From Rhodobacterales bacterium HKCCE4037 (GTDB lineage: Bacteria; Pseudomonadota; Alphaproteobacteria; Rhodobacterales; Rhodobacteraceae): DNA of 64,000 bases. Positions 28,288-38,022 of this stretch are shown here, piece after piece. Below the pieces are notes generated by a model. That model did no database searches and was not told the origin of the DNA. It worked only from the letters and a program-made list of their open reading frames with translations. A program made the translations under genes and the position numbers. The stretch covers positions 248,001-312,000 of the forward strand of contig WVSM01000005.1 of the NCBI GenBank assembly GCA_015689645.1, in the 5' to 3' direction. Numbering within the stretch: position 1 is the first letter of the stretch; every line of letters begins with the position of its first letter.

Positions 28288-30087
28288 TCAGATCTTCTCG
28301 CACGCCGTCTTGAGCCAGTCCAGCGTCGCCGAATGACCGGCCTGTTCCAGCCTTGGTCCGATCTTTTCGAGGACCTCCGCATGGTAGGCGTTCAGCCAGT
28401 CCCGTTCCTCCGGGGCCAGCATCCCGGCCACGATCAGGCGCCTGTCGATAGGCGTGAACGTCAGCGTCTCGAAGGCCAGCATGTCGCGATGAGCATCCGC
28501 CCCTTCGGGCGCCTCGATGACATGTACCAGGTTCTCGATCCGGATGCCGAACCGGCCCTCCAGGTAATATCCGGGCTCGTTCGACAGGATCATGCCCGGC
28601 TCGAACGGCAAGGTTCCCGTCCGCGCGAGGCGTTGCGGCCCCTCGTGCACGCTCAGGAAGGCCCCCACGCCGTGACCCGTTCCATGATCGTAGTCGCGTC
28701 CCGTCGCCCAGAGTGGCGCGCGGGCCAGCGCGTCGAGATGCGCGCCACTCACACCGACCGGAAACCGGGCGCGGTGGATCGCGATCATGCCCTTCAGAAC
28801 CAGTGTGAAACAGGTGCGCTCTTCTGCGCCGACCTCGCCGACCGGCAGGGTGCGCGTGATATCCGTCGTGCCATCCTCGTATTGCCCGCCGCTGTCGATG
28901 AGGAACAACTGACCGCACCGGACGGGCGCGTTGGTGTCTTCGGTCACGCGGTAATGAACGATCGCCCCGTTGGGCCCGGCCCCGGCAATCGTGTCGAACG
29001 AGATATCCTTCAGGGCACCGGTCTCGGCCCGGAAGGTTTCCAGCTGCTGCACCACGTCGATTTCGGTCAGCGCGCCGCCGGGCGCTGTCTCGTCGAACCA
29101 ATGCAGGAACCTGGCAAGGGCCACGCCATCGCGCAGATGCGCCTCCCGGCTGCCCGCGATTTCCGCCGCGGTCTTCGTGGCCTTGGGGAGAAGGCACGGA
29201 TCGGCGGCCTCATGGATCTCGGTGCCGGCGTCTTCCAGGGCCTGGAAAACCGCTTGCGGTGCAGTGCCCGGATCGACCCGCACCGGGCCGGAGAGGTCTG
29301 CAAGGGCCTTCGGAAACGCATCCCAGGGCGCGACGTTCACGCCGGGCAGGTCTACGCCGTCCAGTTTGCCCGGATCGCAGAACAGCTGAACCTCGCCTTG
29401 CGCTTCCACGATCGCGAAGCTCTGCAAGACCGGCAGATGCGCCAGGTCGGCCCCCCGGATGTTGAGCAGCCAGTTGATCGACTCCGGGAGAGTCAGAACG
29501 ACCGCCGCATCGCCGTTGTCGCGCAGGCTTGCGGCAAGTTCGTCCAGCTTCTCGGATGTGCTTCGACCTGCAAGGGCCTCGGGATAGGCCATGGCCGCGC
29601 CCTCGGGCCGGGGCGGCCGCTCCTCCCAGATCGCATCAACCGCGTTGGCGACGGGCCTCAGGCTGATCTGGTGCTTGCTCAGCCGCCGCTCGAGCCGTTC
29701 GATCTCGGCCTTGGTATGCAGCCATGGATCGAACCCCACGACGCCGCCCCGTGGCAGCTGGTCGACCAGCCAATCCTCCAACCGCGTCTCGGGCCAGTTG
29801 ACCGGGGTGAAGACATCGGGGACCTGCGCCTTGACCTGCACCCGGTAACGCCCGTCGACGAACACGCCCGCGATATCCGGCAAGACGGCGGCGAACCCGG
29901 CGGAACCGGTGAACCCGGTCAGCCACGCAAGACGCTCGTCACACGCCGCCACGTATTCCCCTTGGTGCGCATCCGCGCGGGGTACGAGAAATCCGTCGAG
30001 GCCCTGTTCGGAGAGGTAGCGCCGCAGGCGCTCCAGTCGCCCGACACCATCTTCGGGACGCGTCGTTGCCCTGAATGTCTGGAACAT
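28288..30087 (-). CDS. pepP: Xaa-Pro aminopeptidase, M24B family
   Basis: This metallopeptidase removes an N-terminal residue before proline. The 599-residue product has two creatinase-like N-terminal domains and a C-terminal pita-bread domain carrying the metal ligands: IDSGGQYEDGTTDITR (two Asp), TGHGVG (His), and EPGYYLEGRFGIRIEN (two Glu). The length matches the long, dimeric M24B type rather than the 440-residue E. coli PepP. It lies 178 nt after cobT on the same strand, with a palindrome between. Confidence 0.93.
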   Translation of the reverse strand: MFQTFRATTRPEDGVGRLERLRRYLSEQGLDGFLVPRADAHQGEYVAACDERLAWLTGFTGSAGFAAVLPDIAGVFVDGRYRVQVKAQVPDVFTPVNWPETRLEDWLVDQLPRGGVVGFDPWLHTKAEIERLERRLSKHQISLRPVANAVDAIWEERPPRPEGAAMAYPEALAGRSTSEKLDELAASLRDNGDAAVVLTLPESINWLLNIRGADLAHLPVLQSFAIVEAQGEVQLFCDPGKLDGVDLPGVNVAPWDAFPKALADLSGPVRVDPGTAPQAVFQALEDAGTEIHEAADPCLLPKATKTAAEIAGSREAHLRDGVALARFLHWFDETAPGGALTEIDVVQQLETFRAETGALKDISFDTIAGAGPNGAIVHYRVTEDTNAPVRCGQLFLIDSGGQYEDGTTDITRTLPVGEVGAEERTCFTLVLKGMIAIHRARFPVGVSGAHLDALARAPLWATGRDYDHGTGHGVGAFLSVHEGPQRLARTGTLPFEPGMILSNEPGYYLEGRFGIRIENLVHVIEAPEGADAHRDMLAFETLTFTPIDRRLIVAGMLAPEERDWLNAYHAEVLEKIGPRLEQAGHSATLDWLKTACEKI

Positions 30088-30213
30088 GAAACCTTTCCCC
30101 TGTCAGGAATGGACGTGCAATCCGTCCATCTTTGTTCTCAAAATATGCAAACCCGCGGCGTGCAAGACTCGCATCCGTCGAAATATTTAAGCTCAGAGGC
30201 CAGCCACCGGGCC

Positions 30214-30237
30214 GCAAATTTTCGCATGAAAATTTGC
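30214..30237. repeat. Perfect palindromic hairpin gcaaattttc-gcat-gaaaatttgc
   Basis: Two perfect 10-base arms (30214-30223 and 30228-30237) enclose a GCAT loop. The AT-rich stem stands out in this GC-rich region. It is 29 nt past the cobT stop on the minus strand, so it could end or protect the cobT transcript, but no T-run follows. It could also be a dispersed intergenic repeat. Confidence 0.5.
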
Positions 30238-30265
30238 ACCGGCGACGGCGGAGCCGGCGCAAAGC

Positions 30266-32146
30266 CTAGCCGACCTTGCGCATGCCCATGACGCGGGCGC
30301 GCGCCCTCGGGTCGCTGTCGAACAGCGAGGCCAGCTGCTCGGTGATCGCACCGGCCAGCTGCTCGGCATCGGTGATCGTGACCGCGCGCTCGTAATAGCG
30401 CGTCACGTCATGCCCGATCCCGATCGCCAGCAGCTCCACGGCGCGGCGTTTCTCGACCATGGCGATCACGTCGCGCAGGTGCTTCTCGAGGTAATTCGCC
30501 GGGTTCACCGACAGCGTGCTGTCATCGACCGGCGCGCCATCGGAGATGACCATCAGGATCTTGCGCGCCTCGGGCCGCCCGGCCATCCGCCTGTGCGCCC
30601 ATTCCAGCGCCTCGCCGTCGATGTTCTCCTTCAGCAGACCCTCTTTCATCATCAGGCCAAGGTTGTCGCGGACCCGCCGCCAGGGCGCATCGGCGCTCTT
30701 GTAGACGATGTGGCGCAGGTCGTTCAGGCGCCCGGGTTGTTGCGGCCGGCCTTGTCCCAGCCATTCCTCGCGCGCCTTGCCGCCTTTCCAGGCCCGCGTG
30801 GTGAAGCCGAGGATCTCGACTTTCACGCCACAGCGCTCCAGCGTGCGGGCCAGCACATCGGCACAGATCGCGGCGATCGAGATCGGACGGCCCCGCATCG
30901 AGCCTGAGTTGTCCAGAAGCAGCGTGACCACCGTGTCACGGAACTCGGTATCGTGTTCGATCTTGAAGCTCAGGGGCGTGGTCGGGTTCGCCACGACGCG
31001 CGCAAGGCGTCCGGCATCGAGGATGCCTTCTTCCTTGTCGAATTCCCACGACCGGTTCTGCTGCGCCTGCAGGCGTCGCTGCAACTTGTTGGCCAGCCGG
31101 GAGACGGCGCCTTTGAGCGGTTCGAGCTGCTGGTCGAGATAGGCGCGCAGCCGTTCCAGTTCCTGCGGCTCGGCCAAGTCTTCGGCGGCGATTTCCTCGT
31201 CGTTCTCGGTCGAGAACACGACGTAATCGGGGTCGGCCTCGGAATGCGGGGCAGGGGGAGGCGGTTCCAGCGGGGCTTCTCCGTCGGGAAGCTCCTGCTC
31301 TTCCATGTCCTCGGTCTCGCCGTTGTCATCCATTTCGACCTGCGCCTGGCTGGCATCCTGCTGGTCTTCCTGGCTGCGTTCGGGCGAGGCTTCGGCGTCC
31401 TCTTCCTCGTTGTCGTCGTCACCGGTCGAATCGGGCTGTTCTTCTTCCTGGTCCTCGCCGGCATCCTCTTCCGACTCGTCGTCCATGTCGTCGGGGTCGT
31501 CGCCCAACTGGTCGCCGTAGCCCAGGTCGTCGATCAGCTGACGCGCGAGCTTGGCGAAAGACGTCTGGTCCGAGAGTGTCTTGTGGAGGTTCTCCAGCGT
31601 TACGTCACACCGGTCCTCGATGAAGCCACGCCATAGCTCCATCACATTGGCGGCCTCGCGCGGCAGTTCGCGGCCCGTGGCGAGGTGCCGGATCAGGTAT
31701 CCGGCGGCGGTAGCGAGCGGCGCGTCGGCGGCATCGCGGATCTCGCCATAGCCCTTCCGGCGCGCATCGGCACCGATCTTGGCGTCGATGTTGCCGGCGG
31801 TGCCCGGCATGTCGCGCGCGCCCATCGCCTCGCAGCGGGCGGTTTCCATCGCGTCCATCAGGTCGCGGGCCATGGCCCCCTGCGGGGCATAGCGCGCAGC
31901 CGTGCCGGCGTCGTGATACCTGTGGCGCAGCGCCAGCGCGTCTGCCGTGCCGCGGGCCAGAAGGACTTCTTCGCGGGTCATGCGGCGGCTGATCTGCGGC
32001 AGCCGCACGCTGTCGCCGCTCAGTCCCGGCGGGTCGACCGAATAGGTCACCGCGAGGTCCGGGTCATCGGCCATCACGCGGGTCGCTTCGGCCAGCGCCT
32101 TCTTGAACGGGTCCGCAGGATTGTCGTTGGGGTTGAACTTGCTCAT
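30266..32146 (-). CDS. cobT: Aerobic cobaltochelatase subunit CobT
   Basis: CobT, with CobN and CobS, inserts cobalt into hydrogenobyrinic acid a,c-diamide in aerobic B12 synthesis. The 626-residue product (the Pseudomonas denitrificans protein has about 630) has an N-terminal helical domain, a strongly acidic Glu/Asp/Gln linker (about 215-290), and a C-terminal von Willebrand A domain with the MIDAS motif DNSGSM near residue 410. ATG 32146 ([10 protein letters not shown]) is chosen over the frame start at 32311, whose extra 55 residues overlap the upstream gene. CobN is not in this window. Confidence 0.95.
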   Translation of the reverse strand: MSKFNPNDNPADPFKKALAEATRVMADDPDLAVTYSVDPPGLSGDSVRLPQISRRMTREEVLLARGTADALALRHRYHDAGTAARYAPQGAMARDLMDAMETARCEAMGARDMPGTAGNIDAKIGADARRKGYGEIRDAADAPLATAAGYLIRHLATGRELPREAANVMELWRGFIEDRCDVTLENLHKTLSDQTSFAKLARQLIDDLGYGDQLGDDPDDMDDESEEDAGEDQEEEQPDSTGDDDNEEEDAEASPERSQEDQQDASQAQVEMDDNGETEDMEEQELPDGEAPLEPPPPAPHSEADPDYVVFSTENDEEIAAEDLAEPQELERLRAYLDQQLEPLKGAVSRLANKLQRRLQAQQNRSWEFDKEEGILDAGRLARVVANPTTPLSFKIEHDTEFRDTVVTLLLDNSGSMRGRPISIAAICADVLARTLERCGVKVEILGFTTRAWKGGKAREEWLGQGRPQQPGRLNDLRHIVYKSADAPWRRVRDNLGLMMKEGLLKENIDGEALEWAHRRMAGRPEARKILMVISDGAPVDDSTLSVNPANYLEKHLRDVIAMVEKRRAVELLAIGIGHDVTRYYERAVTITDAEQLAGAITEQLASLFDSDPRARARVMGMRKVG

Positions 32147-32193
32147 GCCCGATATGTGGACCGCGCGCGGGGAGAGGGCAAGGGGAAGCGCGC

Positions 32194-32853
32194 CTAAGGG
32201 GCCGCGTCGAGCCATTGCGTGAAGATCGACTCGCAGTGCCATGGCGCCTCGCGGTTTGACCACCAGACGATGTCGACGGGCTCGGGGTCCATGCGTCCCG
32301 ACACATCCCATTCCCGCACGACATCACCGGTTTCCGGCGCGATCCGTACGGCGGTGGCCTGCCATTGGCCGCGCTGCAGGTCGATGGTGCAGGAAAAATC
32401 CCCACCCGACGGGCGATCATAGGTGCCGTAGGCCTGGCCGACCACGAAGAACGCGCCATCGCGCGGCGCGATGGTCAGCGTCTCGAACCAAGGATAACGC
32501 CCGAACCCGGTCTGTTGCGAATGGAGGTTCAGCGTGCCGTCCGGCCCCGCCTCCAGCCGCGCCCTGTCCTCGACCGTACCGCCATGGCGCGCGATGTCCC
32601 GTGCAACGTGGATGGACGATGTCTCTGCACCGCTGACGATCAGCAGATCGACCATCCCGTCGAGACTTTCCGAGTGCAAAAGCAGAACCCTGTCGCAGGT
32701 GGAGTCCAGGCCCGTCAGGACGATGCAGGCGGCATCCACAAGCCGCGTGGCCAGCGCGGTTTCCGCCTCGGTGGCCGCAGGGGTCTGCGCGACGACTGGG
32801 GTGGACAACAGGAGGGCGACAAGGGTCGGGCCGGCGCCGGGCAGATGGGGCAA
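32194..32853 (-). CDS. Secreted protein of unknown function upstream of cobT
   Basis: A 219-residue protein with a signal peptide (1-22, cleavage after VVA). I do not recognise the mature part. It has a cysteine-containing start ([15 protein letters not shown]), a FSCTIDL segment and a tryptophan-rich end ([16 protein letters not shown]). The four cysteines could form periplasmic disulfides. It lies 47 nt before cobT on the same strand, but nothing links it to cobalamin. Confidence 0.75.
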   Translation of the reverse strand: MPHLPGAGPTLVALLLSTPVVAQTPAATEAETALATRLVDAACIVLTGLDSTCDRVLLLHSESLDGMVDLLIVSGAETSSIHVARDIARHGGTVEDRARLEAGPDGTLNLHSQQTGFGRYPWFETLTIAPRDGAFFVVGQAYGTYDRPSGGDFSCTIDLQRGQWQATAVRIAPETGDVVREWDVSGRMDPEPVDIVWWSNREAPWHCESIFTQWLDAAP

Positions 32854-32933
32854 GGGAGTCCTCCGGTGGTGGAGCCACCCTGTTCTCAGCGGGTGCCGAT
32901 CGTCCAGAGCGGGGATTCCTTACGCTTCCAAGC

Positions 32934-33878
32934 TTATTTTGCCGCTACAAACCAATCCGGTTCGGCGTTTCCGCCGCAAAGCAAGACGCAAACCCGTTCG
33001 CCCGGCTCGGGCGCGTAAGCGCCTGAGGTCAGGGCCGCCAGCGCCACGGCGCTGCCCGGTTCACCGATCAGGCGTGCGCCCTCCCACAGCCTCTGCGCGG
33101 CGTCGTAGACCGCATCGTCGTCGAGCACGATGGCCTTGTCGACATGGGCCTTGATGGCCTCGAAACTGTCGACGCCCAATCGCGGTCCGCCAAGCGAGCT
33201 GGCCGCGATGCCGCTGGCTGCCACGTCCATGTCCGGCCCTTCGCGGAGCGAGCGTTCCAGGGTGTTGGTCAGCTCTGTCTCGACGGACACGACCTTCACG
33301 CGGTCCCGGAAATAGGAACAGACACCACCGATCAGCCCGCCGCCGCCGGTTGACACGAGGATCGTGTCGATTCCGCCGGTCTGCGCCTCGATCTCGCGCG
33401 CGACGGTTCCCTGCCCGGTGAGCGTGGGAACCGTATCGTAGGGGTGCACGGACAGCGCGCCGGTTTCCTCGGCATAGGCCGCGTAGGCCGCCATGCAATC
33501 GCCGACCGATCCATCGGCCAGAACCACTTCGCCGCCGAAGGCGCGCATGCGGCGCAGCTTTTCTTCCTTTGCGATGCTGCGCGGCACGAAGATCCGGCTC
33601 TTGTGGCCCAGAACGGTGGCGGCATGGGCGACGGCAGCCCCGTGATTGCCGCCAGACGCGGCGACGATCCCGGCCTCGGGCACGTCGCGCGTCAGCATGT
33701 TGTAAAACGCCCCGCGCACCTTGAAGGAGCCGGTTACTTGCGTGTGTTCCAGCTTGAGGGTGACGGGATAATCGAGGCCCAGTGCCGCGCCGGGCAGCGT
33801 CAGGATGGGCGTTTCGCGGATATGCGGCGCGATCAGGGGGGCCGCTTCTGCGATGTCGTCTGGTGTTGGATATGGCAT
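32934..33878 (-). CDS. PLP-dependent threonine/serine dehydratase-like enzyme
   Basis: A fold-type II PLP enzyme of 314 residues. K53 in GSFKVRGA is the expected Schiff-base lysine, SGGNHGAA binds the substrate carboxylate, STGGGGLIGG binds the cofactor phosphate, and CGGN near the C-terminus stacks on the ring. There is no ACT regulatory domain, so it is the short catabolic form. Threonine dehydratase, serine dehydratase or racemase activity cannot be told apart here. ATG 33878 is preferred; 33902 is also possible, and neither has a clear ribosome site. Confidence 0.88.
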   Translation of the reverse strand: MPYPTPDDIAEAAPLIAPHIRETPILTLPGAALGLDYPVTLKLEHTQVTGSFKVRGAFYNMLTRDVPEAGIVAASGGNHGAAVAHAATVLGHKSRIFVPRSIAKEEKLRRMRAFGGEVVLADGSVGDCMAAYAAYAEETGALSVHPYDTVPTLTGQGTVAREIEAQTGGIDTILVSTGGGGLIGGVCSYFRDRVKVVSVETELTNTLERSLREGPDMDVAASGIAASSLGGPRLGVDSFEAIKAHVDKAIVLDDDAVYDAAQRLWEGARLIGEPGSAVALAALTSGAYAPEPGERVCVLLCGGNAEPDWFVAAK

Positions 33879-33986
33879 GGCGGGACGATGGACCGGGCGC
33901 ATCGGGGCGTCAATGTGATCCGCACCGAACCTCCGTCGCCGGGGCCGGGTTCGGAGCGTGCGAACAGGCGGGTCCCGATCCGGCGG

Positions 33987-34439
33987 TCACTCTTCCAGCA
34001 GGCGTGCGGGCAAAGCCGATGGGCTGGCCGTGCCCGAAGGGGCTGCCGCAACCTCTGCGTTTGACCCGACGACATGAGCGGCGCAGGTGGCGATTTCCGC
34101 ATCTGCCCGTGCCTCCGCCCAGGCGTCCGCACGGAAGGTGCCGCGCATGCGCAGCGCGTCATGGGCCACCCGCGCTTCGATCCGCATGTTGAGCACCCGT
34201 GCGCTATCCCCAGGGGGTGCCAGCGCGGCGAGGACGTCGATCATGGCGCTGCGCAGCGCCTCGGTTTCCGAGGCGGCGGGATCCCGGAGAAGCCATTGGT
34301 GCGAAAGTTCGGCCGTCAGTCGTCCGACGCAATTCGCGAACAGGCGCAGCGGATCGTCAAGCATGTCGGCACCCGCCGGACCAGCCGGGACCGATGCCGC
34401 GAGAAAGGCGGCCGGAATGATATGCATCCATCTGCCCAT
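33987..34439 (-). CDS. Small secreted alanine-rich protein, unknown function
   Basis: A 150-residue protein with a signal peptide (1-24, cleavage after AGA) and a mostly helical, alanine-rich mature part with two cysteines (FANCVGRL and IATCAAHV) that could pair. No family was recognised. It lies in the cobS-cobT stretch on the same strand. Confidence 0.65.
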   Translation of the reverse strand: MGRWMHIIPAAFLAASVPAGPAGADMLDDPLRLFANCVGRLTAELSHQWLLRDPAASETEALRSAMIDVLAALAPPGDSARVLNMRIEARVAHDALRMRGTFRADAWAEARADAEIATCAAHVVGSNAEVAAAPSGTASPSALPARLLEE

Positions 34440-34545
34440 GACGACAGGTTACACGCATTTGGGTTCATTTTCGGTGAATCACGGGGAGATATCGAGGTCT
34501 TGCCATGTCGCCGCAGCGCGGCGGCGACCGGCCCCGGACGCAGGG

Positions 34546-34851
34546 TCAGCCGGCCAGGGACCCAAAGGTCGCGAACAGGAACAGCAGCACGGAAAGTGCC
34601 AGGTAAGCGGGCCCGCGCCCGCGCCTGAGCAAAAGCGCCACGCATGCGACCAGCATCGGAAGGGCGATCGAGCCGAGCGTGTAGCCGATTAGATAGGAGG
34701 GATCGGCGATGGCCGACACCTCGATCTGGTCACTGACCACCAGCAAGACCAATGGCCCCAGTTGCAGGACAACGAGCACGATGAAGGTCGCAATGATCCA
34801 CTTGCCGACCGGCGGGCGGCGGCGCGGCGCGGTGTCGTCCGGCTCAGCCAA
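34546..34851 (-). CDS. Small membrane protein coupled to cobS
   Basis: A 101-residue protein with three membrane segments (about 18-40, 52-72, 81-99) and a short Arg/Pro-rich N-terminus. Its start overlaps the cobS stop by 8 nt, so it is probably translated with cobS. No family was recognised, and it is too small and featureless for a confident cobalt-transport call. Confidence 0.75.
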   Translation of the reverse strand: MAEPDDTAPRRRPPVGKWIIATFIVLVVLQLGPLVLLVVSDQIEVSAIADPSYLIGYTLGSIALPMLVACVALLLRRGRGPAYLALSVLLFLFATFGSLAG

Positions 34852-35833
34852 TGCTCATCGAGGCTGCGCTTTCGGGCAGTTCCTCGTCGAAGCAGCGCTG
34901 GTAGAATTCCGCAACCGTCTGACGCTCCAGCTCGTCGCACTTGTTGAGGAACGATACCCGGAAGGCATAGCCCACATCGCGGAAGATCTCGGCGTTCTGG
35001 GCCCAGTTGATGACCGTCCGGGGCGAAATGACGGTGCTGAGTTCACCGTTCATGAAGGCGGTGCGGGTCAGGTCGGCGACGGTGACCATCTGGTTCATCG
35101 TCTTGCGGCCAGCCTCGGTGTTGTAATGCGGGCATTTGGCAAGAACGATGTTCACCTCGGCATCGTGGCGCAGGTAGTTCAGCGTCGCCACGAGCGACCA
35201 GCGGTCCATCTGTGCCTGGTTGATCTGCTGCACGCCGTGGTAGAGGCCGGTGGTATCGCCAAGCCCCACGGTGTTGGCCGTGGCGAAGAGGCGGAAGTAC
35301 TTGTTGGGCGTGATGATCTCGTTCTGGTCCATCAGCGTCAGCTTGCCGTCATGCTCCAGCACACGCTGGATCACGAACATCACGTCGGCGCGGCCCGCGT
35401 CGTATTCGTCGAATACGATGGCAACGGGGTTGCGCAGCGCCCAGGGCAGGATGCCTTCGTGGAATTCGGTCACCTGTTTGCCGTCGCGCAGCTTGATCGC
35501 GTCCTTGCCGATCAGGTCGATCCGGCTGATGTGGCTGTCGAGGTTCACGCGGACGGTCGGCCAGTTCAGACGCGCGCCCACCTGTTCGATATGGGTCGAT
35601 TTGCCGGTGCCGTGGTAGCCCTGCACCATCACGCGGCGGTTGTGGCCGAAGCCCGCAAGGATCGCCAAGGTGGTGTCGGGGTCGAACTTGTAGGTCGAAT
35701 CGATCTCGGGCACGCGGTCCGTGCGATCGGCAAAGCCCTTCACCTTCATGTCGGTGTCGATGCCGAAAACCTCGCGGACCGAAAGCTCTTCGGTGGGTTT
35801 CGCATCAATGTTCAAGCTGCTGCCGTCGGCCAT
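34844..35833 (-). CDS. cobS: Aerobic cobaltochelatase subunit CobS
   Basis: CobS is the AAA+ ATPase that forms rings with CobT and drives cobalt insertion by CobN. The 329-residue product has Walker [10 protein letters not shown] (72-80), Walker [10 protein letters not shown] near 138, and [13 protein letters not shown] and [11 protein letters not shown] as family segments. I start at ATG 35833 ([10 protein letters not shown]), with GAGGG close before it; the frame extends to 35881, but relatives start here. Its terminator-bounded 5' side suggests that a promoter lies in 35834-35925. No cobalamin riboswitch motif was seen there. Confidence 0.96.
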   Translation of the reverse strand: MADGSSLNIDAKPTEELSVREVFGIDTDMKVKGFADRTDRVPEIDSTYKFDPDTTLAILAGFGHNRRVMVQGYHGTGKSTHIEQVGARLNWPTVRVNLDSHISRIDLIGKDAIKLRDGKQVTEFHEGILPWALRNPVAIVFDEYDAGRADVMFVIQRVLEHDGKLTLMDQNEIITPNKYFRLFATANTVGLGDTTGLYHGVQQINQAQMDRWSLVATLNYLRHDAEVNIVLAKCPHYNTEAGRKTMNQMVTVADLTRTAFMNGELSTVISPRTVINWAQNAEIFRDVGYAFRVSFLNKCDELERQTVAEFYQRCFDEELPESAASMSIG

Positions 35834-35925
35834 GGTGCCCTCGATTACGTCGGAAATTCGCGTCGGCTCGGGATGCAACATATCTCGGAGGGCTGCAAGG
35901 GGAAGGGGCGGAGGATTGCATCACG

Positions 35926-35957
35926 AAAAAAGGCCGGGCGCTGTGGCCCGGCCTTTT
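35926..35957 (-). terminator. Intrinsic terminator between the pseudoprotease gene and cobS
   Basis: Arms aaaaggccggg (35928-35938) and cccggcctttt (35947-35957) form an 11-bp stem with an 8-nt loop. On the minus strand it is followed by a run of six T. It lies 24 nt past the stop of the upstream minus-strand gene. Confidence 0.85.
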
Positions 35958-35980
35958 AGGCTCGCGATTGCGGGCCGAAA

Positions 35981-37777
35981 TCAATTCCAGCAGCTCACCC
36001 GGACGGAGATGTCCGCCGCTTCACGGCTGAGGTTTTCGCGGTTCATCGCCCCGGCGGATTGCGCGATCGTCACGCCGACACCGGCTTCCCGCAACACCGG
36101 AACCAGTTGGTCCGAGCGCAGCGCAAGGGTCACCTCCTCCGGCAATGTCCGTCCTTCGACCGTACCGGGGAGCACCATCCCGATCACGGTGCCCGTCTGG
36201 TCGAGCACCGGGCCGCCGGCCTCGGTATCGGCTGTCGCAACGTCGAGACGCTGCACCGTTTCCTCTCCGTTCACGCCGCGCAGATCCGCAAGCCGGCCGA
36301 AGGTCGTGGAGGCCGACGAAAGCGCGCCGCCGAACGGGTAGCCTGCCACGGCGATGTCCGACCGCAGGCGTGCGGGCGCTTCCGAGAACTGCGCAAACCC
36401 GAGCGGTGCCAGCGCCTGGTTGGGCCGCAGCACGACGATGCCGAGCGCGTCGTCGCGGAAGGTGACCGAGGCGTCATAGGCGTTGTCGATCAGGATCTGT
36501 TCGCATTGCCCGGCGACTTCGGTCGTCGTCAGAACCGTGCCCTGCGCATCGAGGAAGAAACCGGTGCGCACCATGTCGGGCCGGCGGACGGTCAGACCCG
36601 AAACCATGTCGATGCTTTCGTCCAGTCCTTCTGGCACGGAAGCCGGATCAAGCGCGCCGTCCGTGGCTTGGAAACTCGCCTGCATCATCGGCAGAACGCG
36701 GGCGATCTGCTCGTCGGCCGACGGCTCCCAGATGAGCGTGAAGCCTTTAACGGCCCCGCCCACTAGACGCGCCTCGGTGTGGCTGCGCAGGGTGGAGGAC
36801 TGGCCCGTCAGCAGAAAGCTGTCGCCCTGGCGCTCACGCTCGCCTTCCAGCGGCACGATTTCCAGGGTCTGCATGATCTCGTAGAGGCCGAACAGGGTCG
36901 CGCGGTCGCCGGGCTGGCTGATCAGCATCACGCGCACGCCGCTATCGTTGATCTCTTCGTATTGCGCGAAGGGGAAGTTGTAGCTGTCGAATTCCACCAT
37001 CGCCATCGGCAGGTCGATCTGGATGCCGGCGCGCTGGTCGAACATGTTCTGCATGCCCAAGGCGGCCAGTTCACCGTTGTATTCGTTTAGCAGCTGCGCG
37101 CGCTGGCGGGTCGTCAGAACACCGGTCAGCTCCATGCCGCGACTTTCCTGGTAAGCTTGCATGGAGGCACGGGTGCCGGGGCCGAAGGCACCGTCAATCG
37201 CGCCGTTGTAGAAGCCGAACCATTGCAGCGCGATTTGCAGTTGGTCGCGTTCCTCTCGGGTCAGCTGCGCCTCCGACTGGCGGGCCTGCTGAGGTGTCTC
37301 GTCGGGGATCGCGACGGGCTCCGGTTCTTCCTCGACCACCGCGACGGCCGGCGTTTCGGTTGCAGGCTGAACCGCTTCGCCTTCCTCAACGGCTGCTTCG
37401 GTCGCAGCGGCAGCATCCCCTTGAAGCGTGTTCGCCCCAACCGGAAAAAACTGCGAGGCGTAAAGGTCACCGTCTTCGATGAAGGCATCCCGCGGGATCA
37501 GCCCCTGTGCGAGCAATTGTTGCAATACAAGCTGGCCGAGGTCCGGCTCGTAGGGGCCAAGCGCCACTGCATAAAGCCCTGTCGTCGCCTGAAAGCCGTT
37601 CACGTTTTCGACCAGTTGCGAATAGGCCCGCACGCGTTGCTCGGCGGCGGCCAGAGATTGATGCGCCTCGATCTGAACCCAGACCCGGTCCTGTGCAGTT
37701 GCTTTGCCGCTTGTGAGCAGGCCGAATGCGGCCACGAACGCCAGGGCCAGAGCCCCCCGCAAAATTTGCATCGCCAT
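35981..37777 (-). CDS. Secreted SPOR-like/peptidoglycan-binding protein with degenerate trypsin-like domain
   Basis: The 598-residue product has a signal peptide (1-28), a SPOR-like segment (about 30-100), an acidic linker, a peptidoglycan-binding domain (about 172-232, GFYNGAIDGAFGPGTRASMQ), a middle region, and a C-terminal trypsin-like fold. In that fold the serine motif reads DTEAGGPVLD, with A520 where the catalytic serine should be, and the histidine motif reads TTTEVAG, with E420 where histidine is expected. It should therefore be proteolytically inactive and may act as a wall-bound scaffold or ligand binder. Several ATG codons are possible starts; 37777 gives the best signal peptide. 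Confidence 0.8.
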   Translation of the reverse strand: MAMQILRGALALAFVAAFGLLTSGKATAQDRVWVQIEAHQSLAAAEQRVRAYSQLVENVNGFQATTGLYAVALGPYEPDLGQLVLQQLLAQGLIPRDAFIEDGDLYASQFFPVGANTLQGDAAAATEAAVEEGEAVQPATETPAVAVVEEEPEPVAIPDETPQQARQSEAQLTREERDQLQIALQWFGFYNGAIDGAFGPGTRASMQAYQESRGMELTGVLTTRQRAQLLNEYNGELAALGMQNMFDQRAGIQIDLPMAMVEFDSYNFPFAQYEEINDSGVRVMLISQPGDRATLFGLYEIMQTLEIVPLEGERERQGDSFLLTGQSSTLRSHTEARLVGGAVKGFTLIWEPSADEQIARVLPMMQASFQATDGALDPASVPEGLDESIDMVSGLTVRRPDMVRTGFFLDAQGTVLTTTEVAGQCEQILIDNAYDASVTFRDDALGIVVLRPNQALAPLGFAQFSEAPARLRSDIAVAGYPFGGALSSASTTFGRLADLRGVNGEETVQRLDVATADTEAGGPVLDQTGTVIGMVLPGTVEGRTLPEEVTLALRSDQLVPVLREAGVGVTIAQSAGAMNRENLSREAADISVRVSCWN

Positions 37778-37962
37778 GATTGTTATCGAAATCCTGTTCC
37801 TAGACGTCGTCATTTTCCGCGCCGCCCGAAATGCGGGCGCTCTGCGGTCCGGGCGTGACGTTATCTTTGGACGCCAATGAATGCACCCGCAAAAGCGATA
37901 GTTTTCCACAAGGCGTGGCATTGATGGGACAGGCGCTTGGCCTTCGCACGATACCGCCCGCG

Positions 37963-37991
37963 TTGACCCTTGCCGCGCGCGGGTCTAGTCA
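37963..37991 (+). promoter_or_regulatory. Possible glyQ promoter
   Basis: TTGACC (37963-37968) is followed after 17 nt by TAGTCA (37986-37991), within TCTAGTCA. The predicted transcript start is about 25 nt before the glyQ start. The 245-nt gap also has a near-match to a DnaA box (TTTTCCACA at 37902-37910). Confidence 0.4.
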
Positions 37992-38022
37992 GTCGCCGGA
38001 CGCGTTCCCCGGAGTGAGCAAA

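Noticed and set aside
28114-30291. 725-residue plus-strand frame over the M24B aminopeptidase gene
   Set aside because: Shadow frame; the minus-strand product has intact metal ligands.
34844-35980. Cobalamin riboswitch before cobS
   Set aside because: No B12-box-like segment in the short upstream gap, which is largely a terminator.
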